Assembly (NCBI GenBank): GCA_017440275.1
Contig: JAFSHN010000012.1
Coordinates: 1 to 51,230, forward strand
Source of the DNA: Bacillota bacterium
Lineage (GTDB): Bacteria > Bacillota > Clostridia > Peptostreptococcales > Anaerovoracaceae
Direction: 5' to 3'
DNA: 51,230 nt
The notes under the pieces are model-generated. The model was not told where the DNA came from, searched no databases, and was given only the letters and a program-made list of their open reading frames with translations. A program made the translations under genes and the position numbers. Position 1 is the first letter of the stretch, and the number at the start of each line of letters is the position of its first letter. Of this stretch, positions 1 to 7,088 are shown piece by piece.

Positions 1-909
1 ACGGTAGTGGTAAACATAGACAATTCACTCGAAGTTAAAACAACAACTTATGAAACGACTGCAACGAGAGTCGATAGCTTTTTCGATATACATGATGTGG
101 ATTATGTGTATGGAAAGGACTATATGGATGTTCAGTTTTACGACGGGATTTCCAACAATATGGAAATCAACATCACAAAAGCTGTATCTGTTACATTAAC
201 GGCAGACGGCGAAACGAGAGTAATTCAGAGAATTCCAACTACAGTTGAAGAATTCTTGGAACGAGTAAATGTCACTTACGACGAAGACGACATTGTAGAG
301 CCGGCTTTAGACCATGTGCTCAAAGAAGGTGACAAGGTCGTTGTAAAGAGGGTTACAAAGAAGTATGTCACATTAGAAGAAACAACACCGTATGTTACAA
401 GAAAAGTTGCTAATTATGGTATGCAGATTGGTACGGTCAAGACAACTCAGGAAGGTGTGAATGGATTATCAAGAAACACCTACTATGTGACTTATATTGA
501 CGGAGTAGAAGCTTCAAAAGAACTGACTGAATCTGAGGTTATTACAGCCAAGCAAGACAAAATTGTCAATTATGGTCTGAAATATAAGAAAGGATTGCCT
601 GCGGGGCTCAAATACAAAGCAGTTATAACAAATGTTAAGGCGGTTTCCTACCATTTCAGTGGCACACCACATGGTGCATACGGGCTGCCGTGTGAATATG
701 GAACGGTAGCTGTAGATAAAAAACTGATTCCGCTGGGTTCATTGCTTTATATCGAAGACTATGGTTATGCCATTGCAAATGATGTAGGAAGTGGCATTAA
801 AGGTAAGGTTATAGACGTTTATATGGAAGAATATAAACAGTGCTTATATTGGGGAGCAAGAAGAGTAAATGTCTATATAATTGAGTACGGTAATAATAAA
901 AAACTATAA
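1..909 (+). CDS. YabE-like cell-wall protein with G5 and 3D domains, 5' end outside window
   Basis: The frame is open from the first base (ACG GTA GTG...), so the gene almost certainly begins upstream; a GTG at position 7 is only the first possible start inside the window. Three regions can be read: a DUF348-type repeat (ITKAVSVTLTADGETR and following), a G5 domain (ETTPYVTRKVANYGMQIG onward), and a C-terminal 3D domain with the NDVGSGIKGKVIDVY motif carrying conserved aspartates. This is the arrangement of the YabE/resuscitation-promoting-factor-like proteins, which are exported and act on or bind peptidoglycan. The signal/anchor region would be in the missing part. A strong hairpin terminator follows directly. 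The domain calls are firm; enzymatic activity is inferred from the 3D (double-psi beta-barrel) family. Confidence 0.85.
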   Translation, partial: TVVVNIDNSLEVKTTTYETTATRVDSFFDIHDVDYVYGKDYMDVQFYDGISNNMEINITKAVSVTLTADGETRVIQRIPTTVEEFLERVNVTYDEDDIVEPALDHVLKEGDKVVVKRVTKKYVTLEETTPYVTRKVANYGMQIGTVKTTQEGVNGLSRNTYYVTYIDGVEASKELTESEVITAKQDKIVNYGLKYKKGLPAGLKYKAVITNVKAVSYHFSGTPHGAYGLPCEYGTVAVDKKLIPLGSLLYIEDYGYAIANDVGSGIKGKVIDVYMEEYKQCLYWGARRVNVYIIEYGNNKKL

Positions 910-943
910 AAAAATCTGCTGATTTATTCAGCAGATTTTTTGT
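908..943. terminator. Bidirectional rho-independent terminator
   Basis: An 11-bp stem (AAAATCTGCTG / CAGCAGATTTT) with a 7-nt loop at 911-939 is flanked by an A tract on the left and a T tract on the right. It can therefore end both the forward G5/3D gene and the convergent reverse AlaX-like gene. Confidence 0.85.
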
Positions 944-2161
944 TTATCTCAAGTGCTTCTCAATTAGGTCTATGAAAGTTGGAATATATTCCTCTTTTGC
1001 AAAGATTGCACGGGCGAGGTTTTTATTGCCGCCGCCTTTGCCATTGTATATGGAAGCATTATCTTTAACCAGCTTGCCACAGTCTATTTTGCCGTTAGAG
1101 CAAAGAAAAACAGTGTTGGTAGGGTTGTGTACCAAAAATGCGATTTTTGGAATGCTTTCGGTAATATCTCGCGCAATAGCAGACAAATCGTCTCCTGTTA
1201 AAATATCGTAATGGCGAATTACAGGGGAAGAAGCAGTGGACATTTCTTTGATTATAGAAGAAACTTCTCTGCGTATGACTTCTTTTTTCAGATGATACAA
1301 TTGGGTGCGGGCTTCCTGGTTTTTAGCGTGTTGCGCCTTGTATTTGTTCATAAGGTCGTCAGTGCCAGCAGATAAGCTGTTCCCCAGTTCTGTAAGCGTA
1401 TCTAATTCCTTTTGGTATTTTTTGAAGGCACGCTGACCGGCTTCAAAGTAAATACGGAACATACCTTTGTTACTTTCGACCTTAAAGATTTTGACCATAC
1501 CGACCTGGCCTGCAGTGGATGGGTGAGTGCCGCAGCATGCTACACAATCAGAAGGATTTTCAACAGCTCCTACACAAACTATTGTAATATCTTCTTCTAA
1601 TGCCAGTGCTTTACGGAGGGGAAGATTTTCAGCCTCTGCCTTTGTATCGAAATGTCTGGTTATAACGGGGAGGTTTTGCCAGATTACCTTGTTGGTTTCA
1701 AGTTCGGCCAGCTTAGCCATATCCCATGTAATGGTAGTGAATTCCGGTTTTTCTTCCAGACTGATGTCGATGGTCATATATTGGTCACCCATATGGAATC
1801 CGCGGTTTATGCCTCCAAACTCGCGATGAAAAATTCCACTGAGTATATGTTCACCGCAGTGACGCTGCATATTGTCAAAACGACGTTCCCAGTCAAGGTT
1901 AAGCTCCACCTCTTGTCCTTCTGCCAGGTCATCCACAGAGCAATCTACCTGATGGAAAATCTCCTTGTCATGTTCGTATACATCTGTAACTTCATAGCCT
2001 GCAATTGTACCTACATCACAGGACTGTCCACCGCCCTCAGGGAAAAAGATGGTTTGGTCGAGATTAACTAATACTTTGCCTTTTTGTTCTGTAATGGCTT
2101 TTACGGTTGCCATTGCTTGTCTCATATATACATCTTGTCTGAAAAGTTCAATTGTCTTCAT
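944..2161 (-). CDS. AlaX-type alanyl-tRNA editing protein with DHHA1 domain
   Basis: Predicted to hydrolyse mischarged tRNA, typically Ser- or Gly-tRNA(Ala), in trans. The 405-residue protein has an AlaRS-like beta-barrel and second-additional domain: PEGGGQSCD near residue 41, the zinc/active-site motif HCGEH (H101, H105), and the partner CCGTH (about C209-H213). A coiled linker near 255-300 and a C-terminal DHHA1 domain with NGKGGGN near 373 follow. It lacks the catalytic aminoacylation domain of AlaRS, so it is a free-standing long (AlaX-L-like) editing factor. The ATG at 2159-2161 is preceded by a good GGAGG site. It has its own promoter and converges on the G5/3D gene. All four metal ligands appear present. 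Substrate choice is inferred from the family. Confidence 0.9.
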   Translation of the reverse strand: MKTIELFRQDVYMRQAMATVKAITEQKGKVLVNLDQTIFFPEGGGQSCDVGTIAGYEVTDVYEHDKEIFHQVDCSVDDLAEGQEVELNLDWERRFDNMQRHCGEHILSGIFHREFGGINRGFHMGDQYMTIDISLEEKPEFTTITWDMAKLAELETNKVIWQNLPVITRHFDTKAEAENLPLRKALALEEDITIVCVGAVENPSDCVACCGTHPSTAGQVGMVKIFKVESNKGMFRIYFEAGQRAFKKYQKELDTLTELGNSLSAGTDDLMNKYKAQHAKNQEARTQLYHLKKEVIRREVSSIIKEMSTASSPVIRHYDILTGDDLSAIARDITESIPKIAFLVHNPTNTVFLCSNGKIDCGKLVKDNASIYNGKGGGNKNLARAIFAKEEYIPTFIDLIEKHLR

Positions 2162-2178
2162 AATATATCTCCTCCAAC

Positions 2179-2242
2179 TATATGTGAAAAGTATACCACA
2201 AGAAGCTGGACTTTCAAAATATGTTGCAAAATTTCACATATA
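2179..2242. repeat. 11-bp inverted repeat around the AlaX promoter
   Basis: TATATGTGAAA at 2179-2189 and its exact reverse complement TTTCACATATA at 2232-2242 bracket the -10 and -35 of the reverse-strand promoter in the alaX/cwlD divergent gap. Arms on either side of a promoter resemble a paired operator, but no regulator is known from this window. Confidence 0.45.
2190..2217 (-). promoter_or_regulatory. Sigma-A promoter for the AlaX-like gene
   Basis: Read on the reverse strand: TTGAAA (2212-2217), 16-bp spacer, TATACT (2190-2195). The predicted start of transcription falls about 20 bases before the GGAGG site of the AlaX gene. Confidence 0.7.
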
Positions 2243-2264
2243 TTTATATTCCGGAGGTGTCGAG

Positions 2265-3035
2265 ATGAAAAGAAAAATATGTATATCAGCATTTTTTGTA
2301 GTTAGCCTATTGTTTTGCAGTTTAGTTATTTGGGAAAAACCTTTAAAACAAGTAAGTGTAATTCCAAGCGGGGACATAACGATTGTTGTGGATGCAGGAC
2401 ATGGCGGCGTTGACGGAGGAGCAACGGCAGCAGATGGTACTTTAGAAAAAGATATAACATTGCAAATTGCAGAGGAATTTGAAAAGATATTAGAAGAATT
2501 CCCTGTCAATGTGATAATGACACGCAGTGTTGATACCGGGCTCTATGATGGAACTGAACAGACAATAAGGAGTAAAAAGAGAACAGATTTACAAAGGAGA
2601 AGAGAGATTTTCAATGAAGAGGGAGTGGATTTAGCTGTATCTATCCACTTGAACAGTTTCCCTCAGGATGAATCAGTATACGGAGCACAGGTTTTTTATC
2701 CAGCGCAAACAAAAGGACGAACAAATGGTCAAAGAGACGAACACACGGCGGAAAGTTATGCAAAAAGTGTTCAAAAATCGCTAGAAATCAACATTTCTGA
2801 TGGGCGAGAACGGCAAGCAATGGAAAAGAACGACATCCTGATTTTCGAGGACATAAATTGTCCGGTAATACTGATAGAATGTGGTTTTATGTCTAATAAA
2901 AAAGAACTGAATCGGCTTAAAACCGCAGAATATCAAAGGGTTCTGGCGAAGGCGATTTGGGAGGGAATTAATGAAAATTTATGCTTGAAAAAGCAAGAAA
3001 AAATAGAAGTTGTTGATAGCGCGAACAGATTTTAA
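2265..3035 (+). CDS. cwlD: N-acetylmuramoyl-L-alanine amidase, CwlD type
   Basis: A zinc amidase (Amidase_3) that removes the stem peptide from muramic acid; CwlD makes the muramic-delta-lactam precursor of spore cortex in spore formers. I chose the ATG at 2265 because GGAGG lies 8 bases upstream (2253-2257) and the 256 residues then start with a signal-anchor (MKRK plus a hydrophobic run to about residue 23). The frame extends further upstream, but that part overlaps the divergent AlaX gene and has no site. Zinc ligands and catalytic residue are visible: DAGHGG (H46), E61, SIHLNS (H128) and IECGF (E205). Length is close to the B. subtilis protein. The tail after about residue 235 is lysine-rich and unconserved-looking. 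A general cell-wall role is possible if the host does not sporulate. Confidence 0.88.
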   Translation: MKRKICISAFFVVSLLFCSLVIWEKPLKQVSVIPSGDITIVVDAGHGGVDGGATAADGTLEKDITLQIAEEFEKILEEFPVNVIMTRSVDTGLYDGTEQTIRSKKRTDLQRRREIFNEEGVDLAVSIHLNSFPQDESVYGAQVFYPAQTKGRTNGQRDEHTAESYAKSVQKSLEINISDGRERQAMEKNDILIFEDINCPVILIECGFMSNKKELNRLKTAEYQRVLAKAIWEGINENLCLKKQEKIEVVDSANRF

Positions 3036-3063
3036 AAAAATAATAGATTGCTGCCCAAAAACC

Positions 3064-3196
3064 TGTGGATAACTTACTGTTGACAAGCGAAATATGCGCG
3101 TCAATATATTGGAATTTCAACATTTGAGCCGTTACAAGTTATCCACAAGGATATGTTGATAAAATTGTATACGATTAGCAAAAAAGATGTGGATAA
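3064..3196. promoter_or_regulatory. Cluster of three perfect DnaA boxes
   Basis: TTATCCACA occurs exactly three times in 133 bases: 3064-3072 (reverse), 3139-3147 (forward) and 3188-3196 (reverse). A one-mismatch copy lies at 3154-3162. The 291-base gap between cwlD and the next gene holds these boxes plus the promoter at 3266-3293 and an AT-rich run near 3290-3312. No dnaA, dnaN, recF or rpmH is nearby, so this is not the usual origin neighbourhood. It may titrate DnaA or make the downstream gene DnaA-responsive. Confidence 0.75.
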
Positions 3197-3265
3197 ATGC
3201 TCGAACCATTGGAAAATAGAGGTGTTTTCCATGTTGAAAAGTGTTTGGTGTTTGACGAACAACGG

Positions 3266-3293
3266 TTGACATAAAACAACAAAATGTTACAAT
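3266..3293 (+). promoter_or_regulatory. Sigma-A promoter for the DUF4282-like gene
   Basis: TTGACA at 3266-3271, 16-bp spacer, TACAAT at 3288-3293, followed by a short leader with an AAAGGA site. It sits just downstream of the DnaA-box cluster. Confidence 0.75.
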
Positions 3294-3326
3294 AAAAATA
3301 TATTTTTTTATGGAAGGATTAAAGGA

Positions 3327-3902
3327 ATGTACTACGATAACTATTACTACAATTATAACTACTATAATAATATTGCTACAGCTTTGGCTATAGGAATAAT
3401 TGCAGCAATTATCTTTGCTTGTGTTGTTTATTTTACTTTTATGAAAAAAGAAAACGAAGGTAAGTTTACAGGTATGAAAGGAAAAGCATATAATTTTTTA
3501 ACTTTTAATAAATTCTACCTGGAAGACATAGTTAAGTTCCTATATGTTCTTTGTGCGGCAGTTTTGACTGTTGTTGGCGTAATCATGCTGTTTGTAAACT
3601 TTATCTCGGGATTGTTGGTTGCTTTGGGCGGTAATGTTTTGTTGAGAGTATCCTACGAACTGTTGATGATGTTTGTAATTCTTTGTAAGAAATCTGCCTC
3701 AATCGACAAAAAACTCAGTAAAATCGAAAAGTTTTATGGCGACGATTTTGATGAACCATGTGTTGAAGTTGCAGAGGAAGACGAAGAATGTGATGTGGAA
3801 TTCTTTGAGGGCTGCGAAGACGGATTTTGTGCAAGCTGCCCTAGTGCCGCCGGATGCGGAAAGAAACCGGAAGAAGTTGAAGAGGATATTATTGAAGAAT
3901 AG
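3327..3902 (+). CDS. DUF4282-like membrane protein with Tyr/Asn-rich start and Cys-rich acidic tail
   Basis: 191 residues. The first 15 are almost only Tyr, Asn and Asp. Membrane segments lie at about 16-38, 68-92 and 93-120. The stretch NFLTFNKFYLEDIVKFLY through LLRVSYELLMMF fits the DUF4282 pattern of short membrane proteins with a conserved R..xE at the end of the second hairpin. After a charged linker the tail is very acidic and holds at least seven cysteines, including GFCASCPSAAGCG, which could bind metal or form disulfides. Start ATG 3327 follows AAAGGA. The gene is transcribed alone between its own promoter and a terminator. Function unknown; DUF4282 membership is from memory of the pattern. 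Confidence 0.7.
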   Translation: MYYDNYYYNYNYYNNIATALAIGIIAAIIFACVVYFTFMKKENEGKFTGMKGKAYNFLTFNKFYLEDIVKFLYVLCAAVLTVVGVIMLFVNFISGLLVALGGNVLLRVSYELLMMFVILCKKSASIDKKLSKIEKFYGDDFDEPCVEVAEEDEECDVEFFEGCEDGFCASCPSAAGCGKKPEEVEEDIIEE

Positions 3903-3907
3903 AATAC

Positions 3908-3938
3908 AAAAAATCGGCAAAGTATTGCCGATTTTTTA
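3908..3938. terminator. Bidirectional terminator
   Basis: AAAAATCGGCAA / TTGCCGATTTTT stem with a 4-nt loop, between the convergent genes ending at 3902 and 3946. A and T tracts on the two sides suit both directions. Confidence 0.85.
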
Positions 3939-3945
3939 TGTTGTT

Positions 3946-5211
3946 TTATTCTACCGGATTGGCTATCAGTGCCACAAAGTCCTCAAAATCGTCATATCCG
4001 CTGTTTATAAAATCAAAGAGGATAGATTCCTGAAACTGATATTTCGATACAAGTTCAACGTAGCCGGACATCTTTGAATCAGCCAGATCACGCTCTAAGG
4101 CCTGGATACCGGAAAGTTCAAAGGAGGAAAGAATAATCTGACTGTCATCTACCACATAGTAAACTCCGAGAACATCGTCGTTTAATCGGTAGATTTGATT
4201 CTTAACGTGGTCATTGTGAGGATGATAAACCATAAAAAGTCTGCCGCCATCATAGTCTTTTACCATAGCCCTGGAAACCATTTCTGTGGAGTCTTTTGTA
4301 AATTCCGGACCGCCTTCGACAATATCCGTAACCGTTATAAACTCACCGCGGGTGATCATCATCATTGCTTCTTGGTGAGAAACTCTGAATGCAGAATGTT
4401 TTTCGTATTTTACAACCTTCAAGTGGTCCATAGAAACTTGTGTAACTAAAAGAAAATATTTGCCGTCATATTCAATGAGAGACTCACACATATATGACTT
4501 GAAGGTTTGGAAGGTACCAAAAGTGCCGTCACCTGTTGAAAAATAATTTGTATTTGAGCCGCTGACTGAGTCAGGAGCCTCTTCGATAGTGTTTTTTAGA
4601 AGGGTAGCAGCTTTGTGTTCGGGAAACAAATTGGTTCTGACATATCCTTTTGTTAAAAACTTTGCGGCTTCGAAATCCTTACCATAGCAACGCATTAAAA
4701 AGTAATTGATGATCTGGTAAGGTGAATCAAGGCGAGGGCATTGTTTCAGCATAAGTGAATGAAGTTCCTCTTCTGTCAGATTTGCAGCCGGAGAAAGAAG
4801 AAATTCGTATTCATCATATAGAGCCGGAAGGGTCTGGTTAGTATTCCTGTTGAACTGAACATATTGCTGAAGAATGTAGCGGGCTTCTTTTTCGGAAATA
4901 GAGACTTTTTGACCGCCTAAACCACCAATCATTGCCAGTTCTACAGCATTGATTTCCTCCGTTTCAGTTTCGTCACCACAGCCCAAAACACTGCGATAGG
5001 TGTCAAAACCTGTTTCTTCTGCATCAAAATAAAAGAATTGATGAAAATGTGTGTTGGTTGTATTATCGGGAAGATTCCACAAAATACTCATACCTACCAC
5101 ACCCATCAGACGAGTGTCTGTAATTGTAGCGGAAACAAACTCCTTGCGGCTGCCGGAAACATTTTCAGAAAGACCGCCTTTTATTAAACTGAACACATTG
5201 TTTTTTGCCAA
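3946..5211 (-). CDS. Conserved hypothetical protein, probable TTG start
   Basis: I do not recognise this 421-residue protein. It has no signal peptide, membrane segment or obvious enzyme motif, and reads as a soluble mixed alpha/beta protein; HFHQFFYFDAEE and a glycine-rich patch (MIGGLGGQ) stand out. An ATG exists 17 codons upstream (5262), but I prefer the TTG at 5209-5211: AGAGAGGT lies 7 bases before it, whereas the upstream ATG has no site and would put the likely -10 (TATACT, reverse of 5242-5247) inside the gene. It stands alone, divergent from the SAM-riboswitch-metK unit and convergent with the DUF4282-like gene. Confidence 0.7.
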   Translation of the reverse strand: MAKNNVFSLIKGGLSENVSGSRKEFVSATITDTRLMGVVGMSILWNLPDNTTNTHFHQFFYFDAEETGFDTYRSVLGCGDETETEEINAVELAMIGGLGGQKVSISEKEARYILQQYVQFNRNTNQTLPALYDEYEFLLSPAANLTEEELHSLMLKQCPRLDSPYQIINYFLMRCYGKDFEAAKFLTKGYVRTNLFPEHKAATLLKNTIEEAPDSVSGSNTNYFSTGDGTFGTFQTFKSYMCESLIEYDGKYFLLVTQVSMDHLKVVKYEKHSAFRVSHQEAMMMITRGEFITVTDIVEGGPEFTKDSTEMVSRAMVKDYDGGRLFMVYHPHNDHVKNQIYRLNDDVLGVYYVVDDSQIILSSFELSGIQALERDLADSKMSGYVELVSKYQFQESILFDFINSGYDDFEDFVALIANPVE

Positions 5212-5289
5212 TTTTCTTACCTCTCTGATTGTATTGGATATAGTATAACTGATTTTTTGCAAGAAATAAAGACTGAGATTAAATTGTGG

Positions 5290-5316
5290 TTGACTTTGGA
5301 CCTCAAAGGGTATAAT
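5290..5316 (+). promoter_or_regulatory. Promoter of the SAM riboswitch-metK transcript
   Basis: TTGACT at 5290-5295 and TATAAT at 5311-5316. The 15-bp spacer is short; shifting to TAATAT at 5313-5318 gives 17. Either way transcription would begin just before the riboswitch. Confidence 0.65.
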
Positions 5317-5351
5317 ATACTTGAGGAAGAAATTCTAAAATAATAAATTGA

Positions 5352-5467
5352 TCCTTATTAAGAGAGGCAGAGGGAATAGGCCCTGTGAAGCCCGGCAACC
5401 TAGGTGCTTTGAACAAAAGCATAAAAGGTGCTAAATCCTACAGAAGTTAGTTCTGAAAGATGAGGAA
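5352..5467 (+). promoter_or_regulatory. SAM-I (S-box) riboswitch
   Basis: All the familiar S-box landmarks are present in order: P1 left strand CCTTAT, AAGAGAGGC, the GAGGGA and GGCCCTGTGAAGCCCGGCAACC core, the AGGTGC/GGTGCTAA helix, and P1 right strand ATGAGG near 5461-5466. S-adenosylmethionine binding is expected to favour the terminator immediately downstream and so shut off metK. The gene controlled, SAM synthetase, fits end-product feedback. Confidence 0.95.
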
Positions 5468-5487
5468 ACATACAAAAATGTTTGCGA

Positions 5488-5517
5488 GCGCCTCTCTTTC
5501 TGACAGAGAGGTTTTTT
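5488..5517 (+). terminator. SAM-riboswitch terminator
   Basis: CCTCTCTTTCTGACAGAGAGG (with one extra base between arms) followed by a T run at 5512-5517. Its left arm CCTCTC can also pair with GAGAGG of the aptamer's start, as expected for an antiterminator switch. Confidence 0.85.
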
Positions 5518-5555
5518 AGTATTAAAATAAGGATACAAAATGAGGAGGAAGACAA

Positions 5556-6740
5556 ATGAGAAGATTATTCACATCAGAGTCCGTTACTGAAGGGCATCCT
5601 GATAAAATCTGCGACCAGATTTCAGATGCTATTCTGGACGCAATTTTCACTGAAGACCCATATGGCCGTGTAGCTGCTGAAACTACAACTACAACAGGTT
5701 ATGCAATGGTTATGGGCGAAATCAGCACAAGCTGTTATGTAGATATTCCTAAGATTGTTAGACAGGTAATTTTAGACATCGGTTACGACAGAAGCGATTA
5801 CGGTTTCGACGGCAACACTTGCGCAGTACTTTCTGCCATAGATGAACAGTCCGGAGACATCGCTATGGGTGTTGACAAGGCTCTGGAATACAAAGAAGGA
5901 ACTATGGACGACCAGATTGATACAATCGGTGCAGGAGACCAGGGTATTATGTTCGGTTTTGCATGTAACGAAACACCTGAACTGATGCCAATGCCAATCG
6001 CACTGGCTCACAAGCTGGCAAAGAGACTTACTGACGTAAGAAAAGACGGCACACTGCCTTACTTAAGACCGGACGGTAAGACTCAGGTTACTGTTGAATA
6101 CGATGATAACGGTGTAAAGAGAGTAGATACAGTTCTTATCTCCACTCAGCACGACCCTGAAGCCACTCAGGAACAGATCAGACACGACCTGATTGAATAC
6201 GTAATCAAGCCAATTATTCCTGCAGAATTATTAGATGAAGAAACTAAGTATTTCACTAACCCTACAGGAAGATTCGTAATCGGCGGACCTAACGGCGACT
6301 CCGGTTTAACAGGCAGAAAGATTATCGTAGATACATACGGTGGATATGCTCGTCACGGCGGCGGCGCATTCTCCGGAAAAGACCCTACAAAGGTTGACAG
6401 ATCTGCAACTTATGCTGCAAGATGGGCAGCTAAGAACGTAGTTGCAGCAGGACTTGCTGATAAGTGCGAAATCCAGCTGGCATACGCTATCGGCGTAGCA
6501 AAGCCTGTATCTATCTTAGTTGATACTTTTGGAACAGGTAAACTTGATGACGAAAAGATTGCGGAATTAGTTGAAAAGAACTTTGATCTCAGACCTGCAG
6601 CAATCATCAGAGACTTAGACCTGAGAAGACCTATCTACAGACAGACTGCAGCATACGGTCACTTCGGAAGAACTGACGTTGAATTACCTTGGGAAGATAC
6701 TTCTAAGGCAGCAGTGCTGAAAGAACAGGCAGGTTTATAA
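5556..6740 (+). CDS. metK: S-adenosylmethionine synthetase
   Basis: Makes S-adenosylmethionine from methionine and ATP in the cytosol, with release of phosphate and pyrophosphate. The 394 residues match the normal length. Visible family motifs: [19 protein letters not shown] at 7-25 (GHPDK ATP/metal site), GAGDQG near 125 (methionine/ATP loop) and GGGAFSGKD near 268 (P-loop-like lysine). Start ATG 5556 follows TGAGGAGGA. Expression is governed by the SAM-I riboswitch directly upstream. The next small membrane-protein gene overlaps the stop by one base (TAATG). Nothing unusual. Confidence 0.98.
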   Translation: MRRLFTSESVTEGHPDKICDQISDAILDAIFTEDPYGRVAAETTTTTGYAMVMGEISTSCYVDIPKIVRQVILDIGYDRSDYGFDGNTCAVLSAIDEQSGDIAMGVDKALEYKEGTMDDQIDTIGAGDQGIMFGFACNETPELMPMPIALAHKLAKRLTDVRKDGTLPYLRPDGKTQVTVEYDDNGVKRVDTVLISTQHDPEATQEQIRHDLIEYVIKPIIPAELLDEETKYFTNPTGRFVIGGPNGDSGLTGRKIIVDTYGGYARHGGGAFSGKDPTKVDRSATYAARWAAKNVVAAGLADKCEIQLAYAIGVAKPVSILVDTFGTGKLDDEKIAELVEKNFDLRPAAIIRDLDLRRPIYRQTAAYGHFGRTDVELPWEDTSKAAVLKEQAGL

Positions 6741-6985
6741 TGGATACAGCAGATCTTAAGAAACTGAGAGCTCAACGCAGAAATTCAAGAATTCTGGGCA
6801 TTGCAGTATTAGTTTTGGGATATGTGATTATGTTTGCTACAATCGGTCTTCATTCTGCAAGTTTTGTAATATTTGGAGCTTTAGTTGCTTTTGTGGGAAT
6901 TGTTATTTTCATAAGAACTTTTTTCAACTACAAGTATATGCCGTTAAATGCAAACAAAAATAATTCTGCAAAAAAGAATAAATAA
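6740..6985 (+). CDS. Small two-segment membrane protein coupled to metK
   Basis: 81 residues with a charged start, two hydrophobic stretches at about 18-37 and 41-59, and a lysine/asparagine-rich tail. The ATG shares one base with the metK stop (TAATG), so translation is probably coupled and the gene falls under SAM-riboswitch control. No recognised family. Possibly a helper of methionine/SAM metabolism or a passenger; the sequence cannot decide. Confidence 0.7.
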   Translation: MDTADLKKLRAQRRNSRILGIAVLVLGYVIMFATIGLHSASFVIFGALVAFVGIVIFIRTFFNYKYMPLNANKNNSAKKNK

Positions 6986-6994
6986 AAATATCAG

Positions 6995-7030
6995 CAGCCA
7001 ATTGAAGTCACTTCAGTTGGCTGTTCTTTT
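6995..7030 (+). terminator. Terminator of the metK unit
   Basis: AGCCAATTGAAG / CTTCAGTTGGCT stem with a TCA loop and one G-T wobble, followed by TGTTCTTTTTATT. Confidence 0.85.
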
Positions 7031-7032
7031 TA

Positions 7033-7061
7033 TTGCCAATTTTAACCATTAATACTATAAT
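7033..7061 (+). promoter_or_regulatory. Promoter of the MATE exporter gene
   Basis: TTGCCA (7033-7038), 17-bp spacer, TATAAT (7056-7061); it begins at the tail of the preceding terminator. Confidence 0.75.
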
Positions 7062-7088
7062 CGAAGTATCAATGTATAGGAGAAGACG

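Noticed and set aside
944-2161. Forward-strand frames across the AlaX gene
   Set aside because: They are overlapping shadows with no ribosome sites; the reverse frame has full-length family motifs.
2049-2264. N-terminal extension of the cwlD frame
   Set aside because: It would run through the divergent AlaX promoter and gene and lacks a ribosome site, while ATG 2265 has a good site and starts a signal-anchor.
3256-3269. LexA-like box CGAACAACGGTTGA overlapping the -35 of the DUF4282-like gene
   Set aside because: Two of the ten key positions differ from CGAAC-N4-GTTCG, and no other SOS sign is present.
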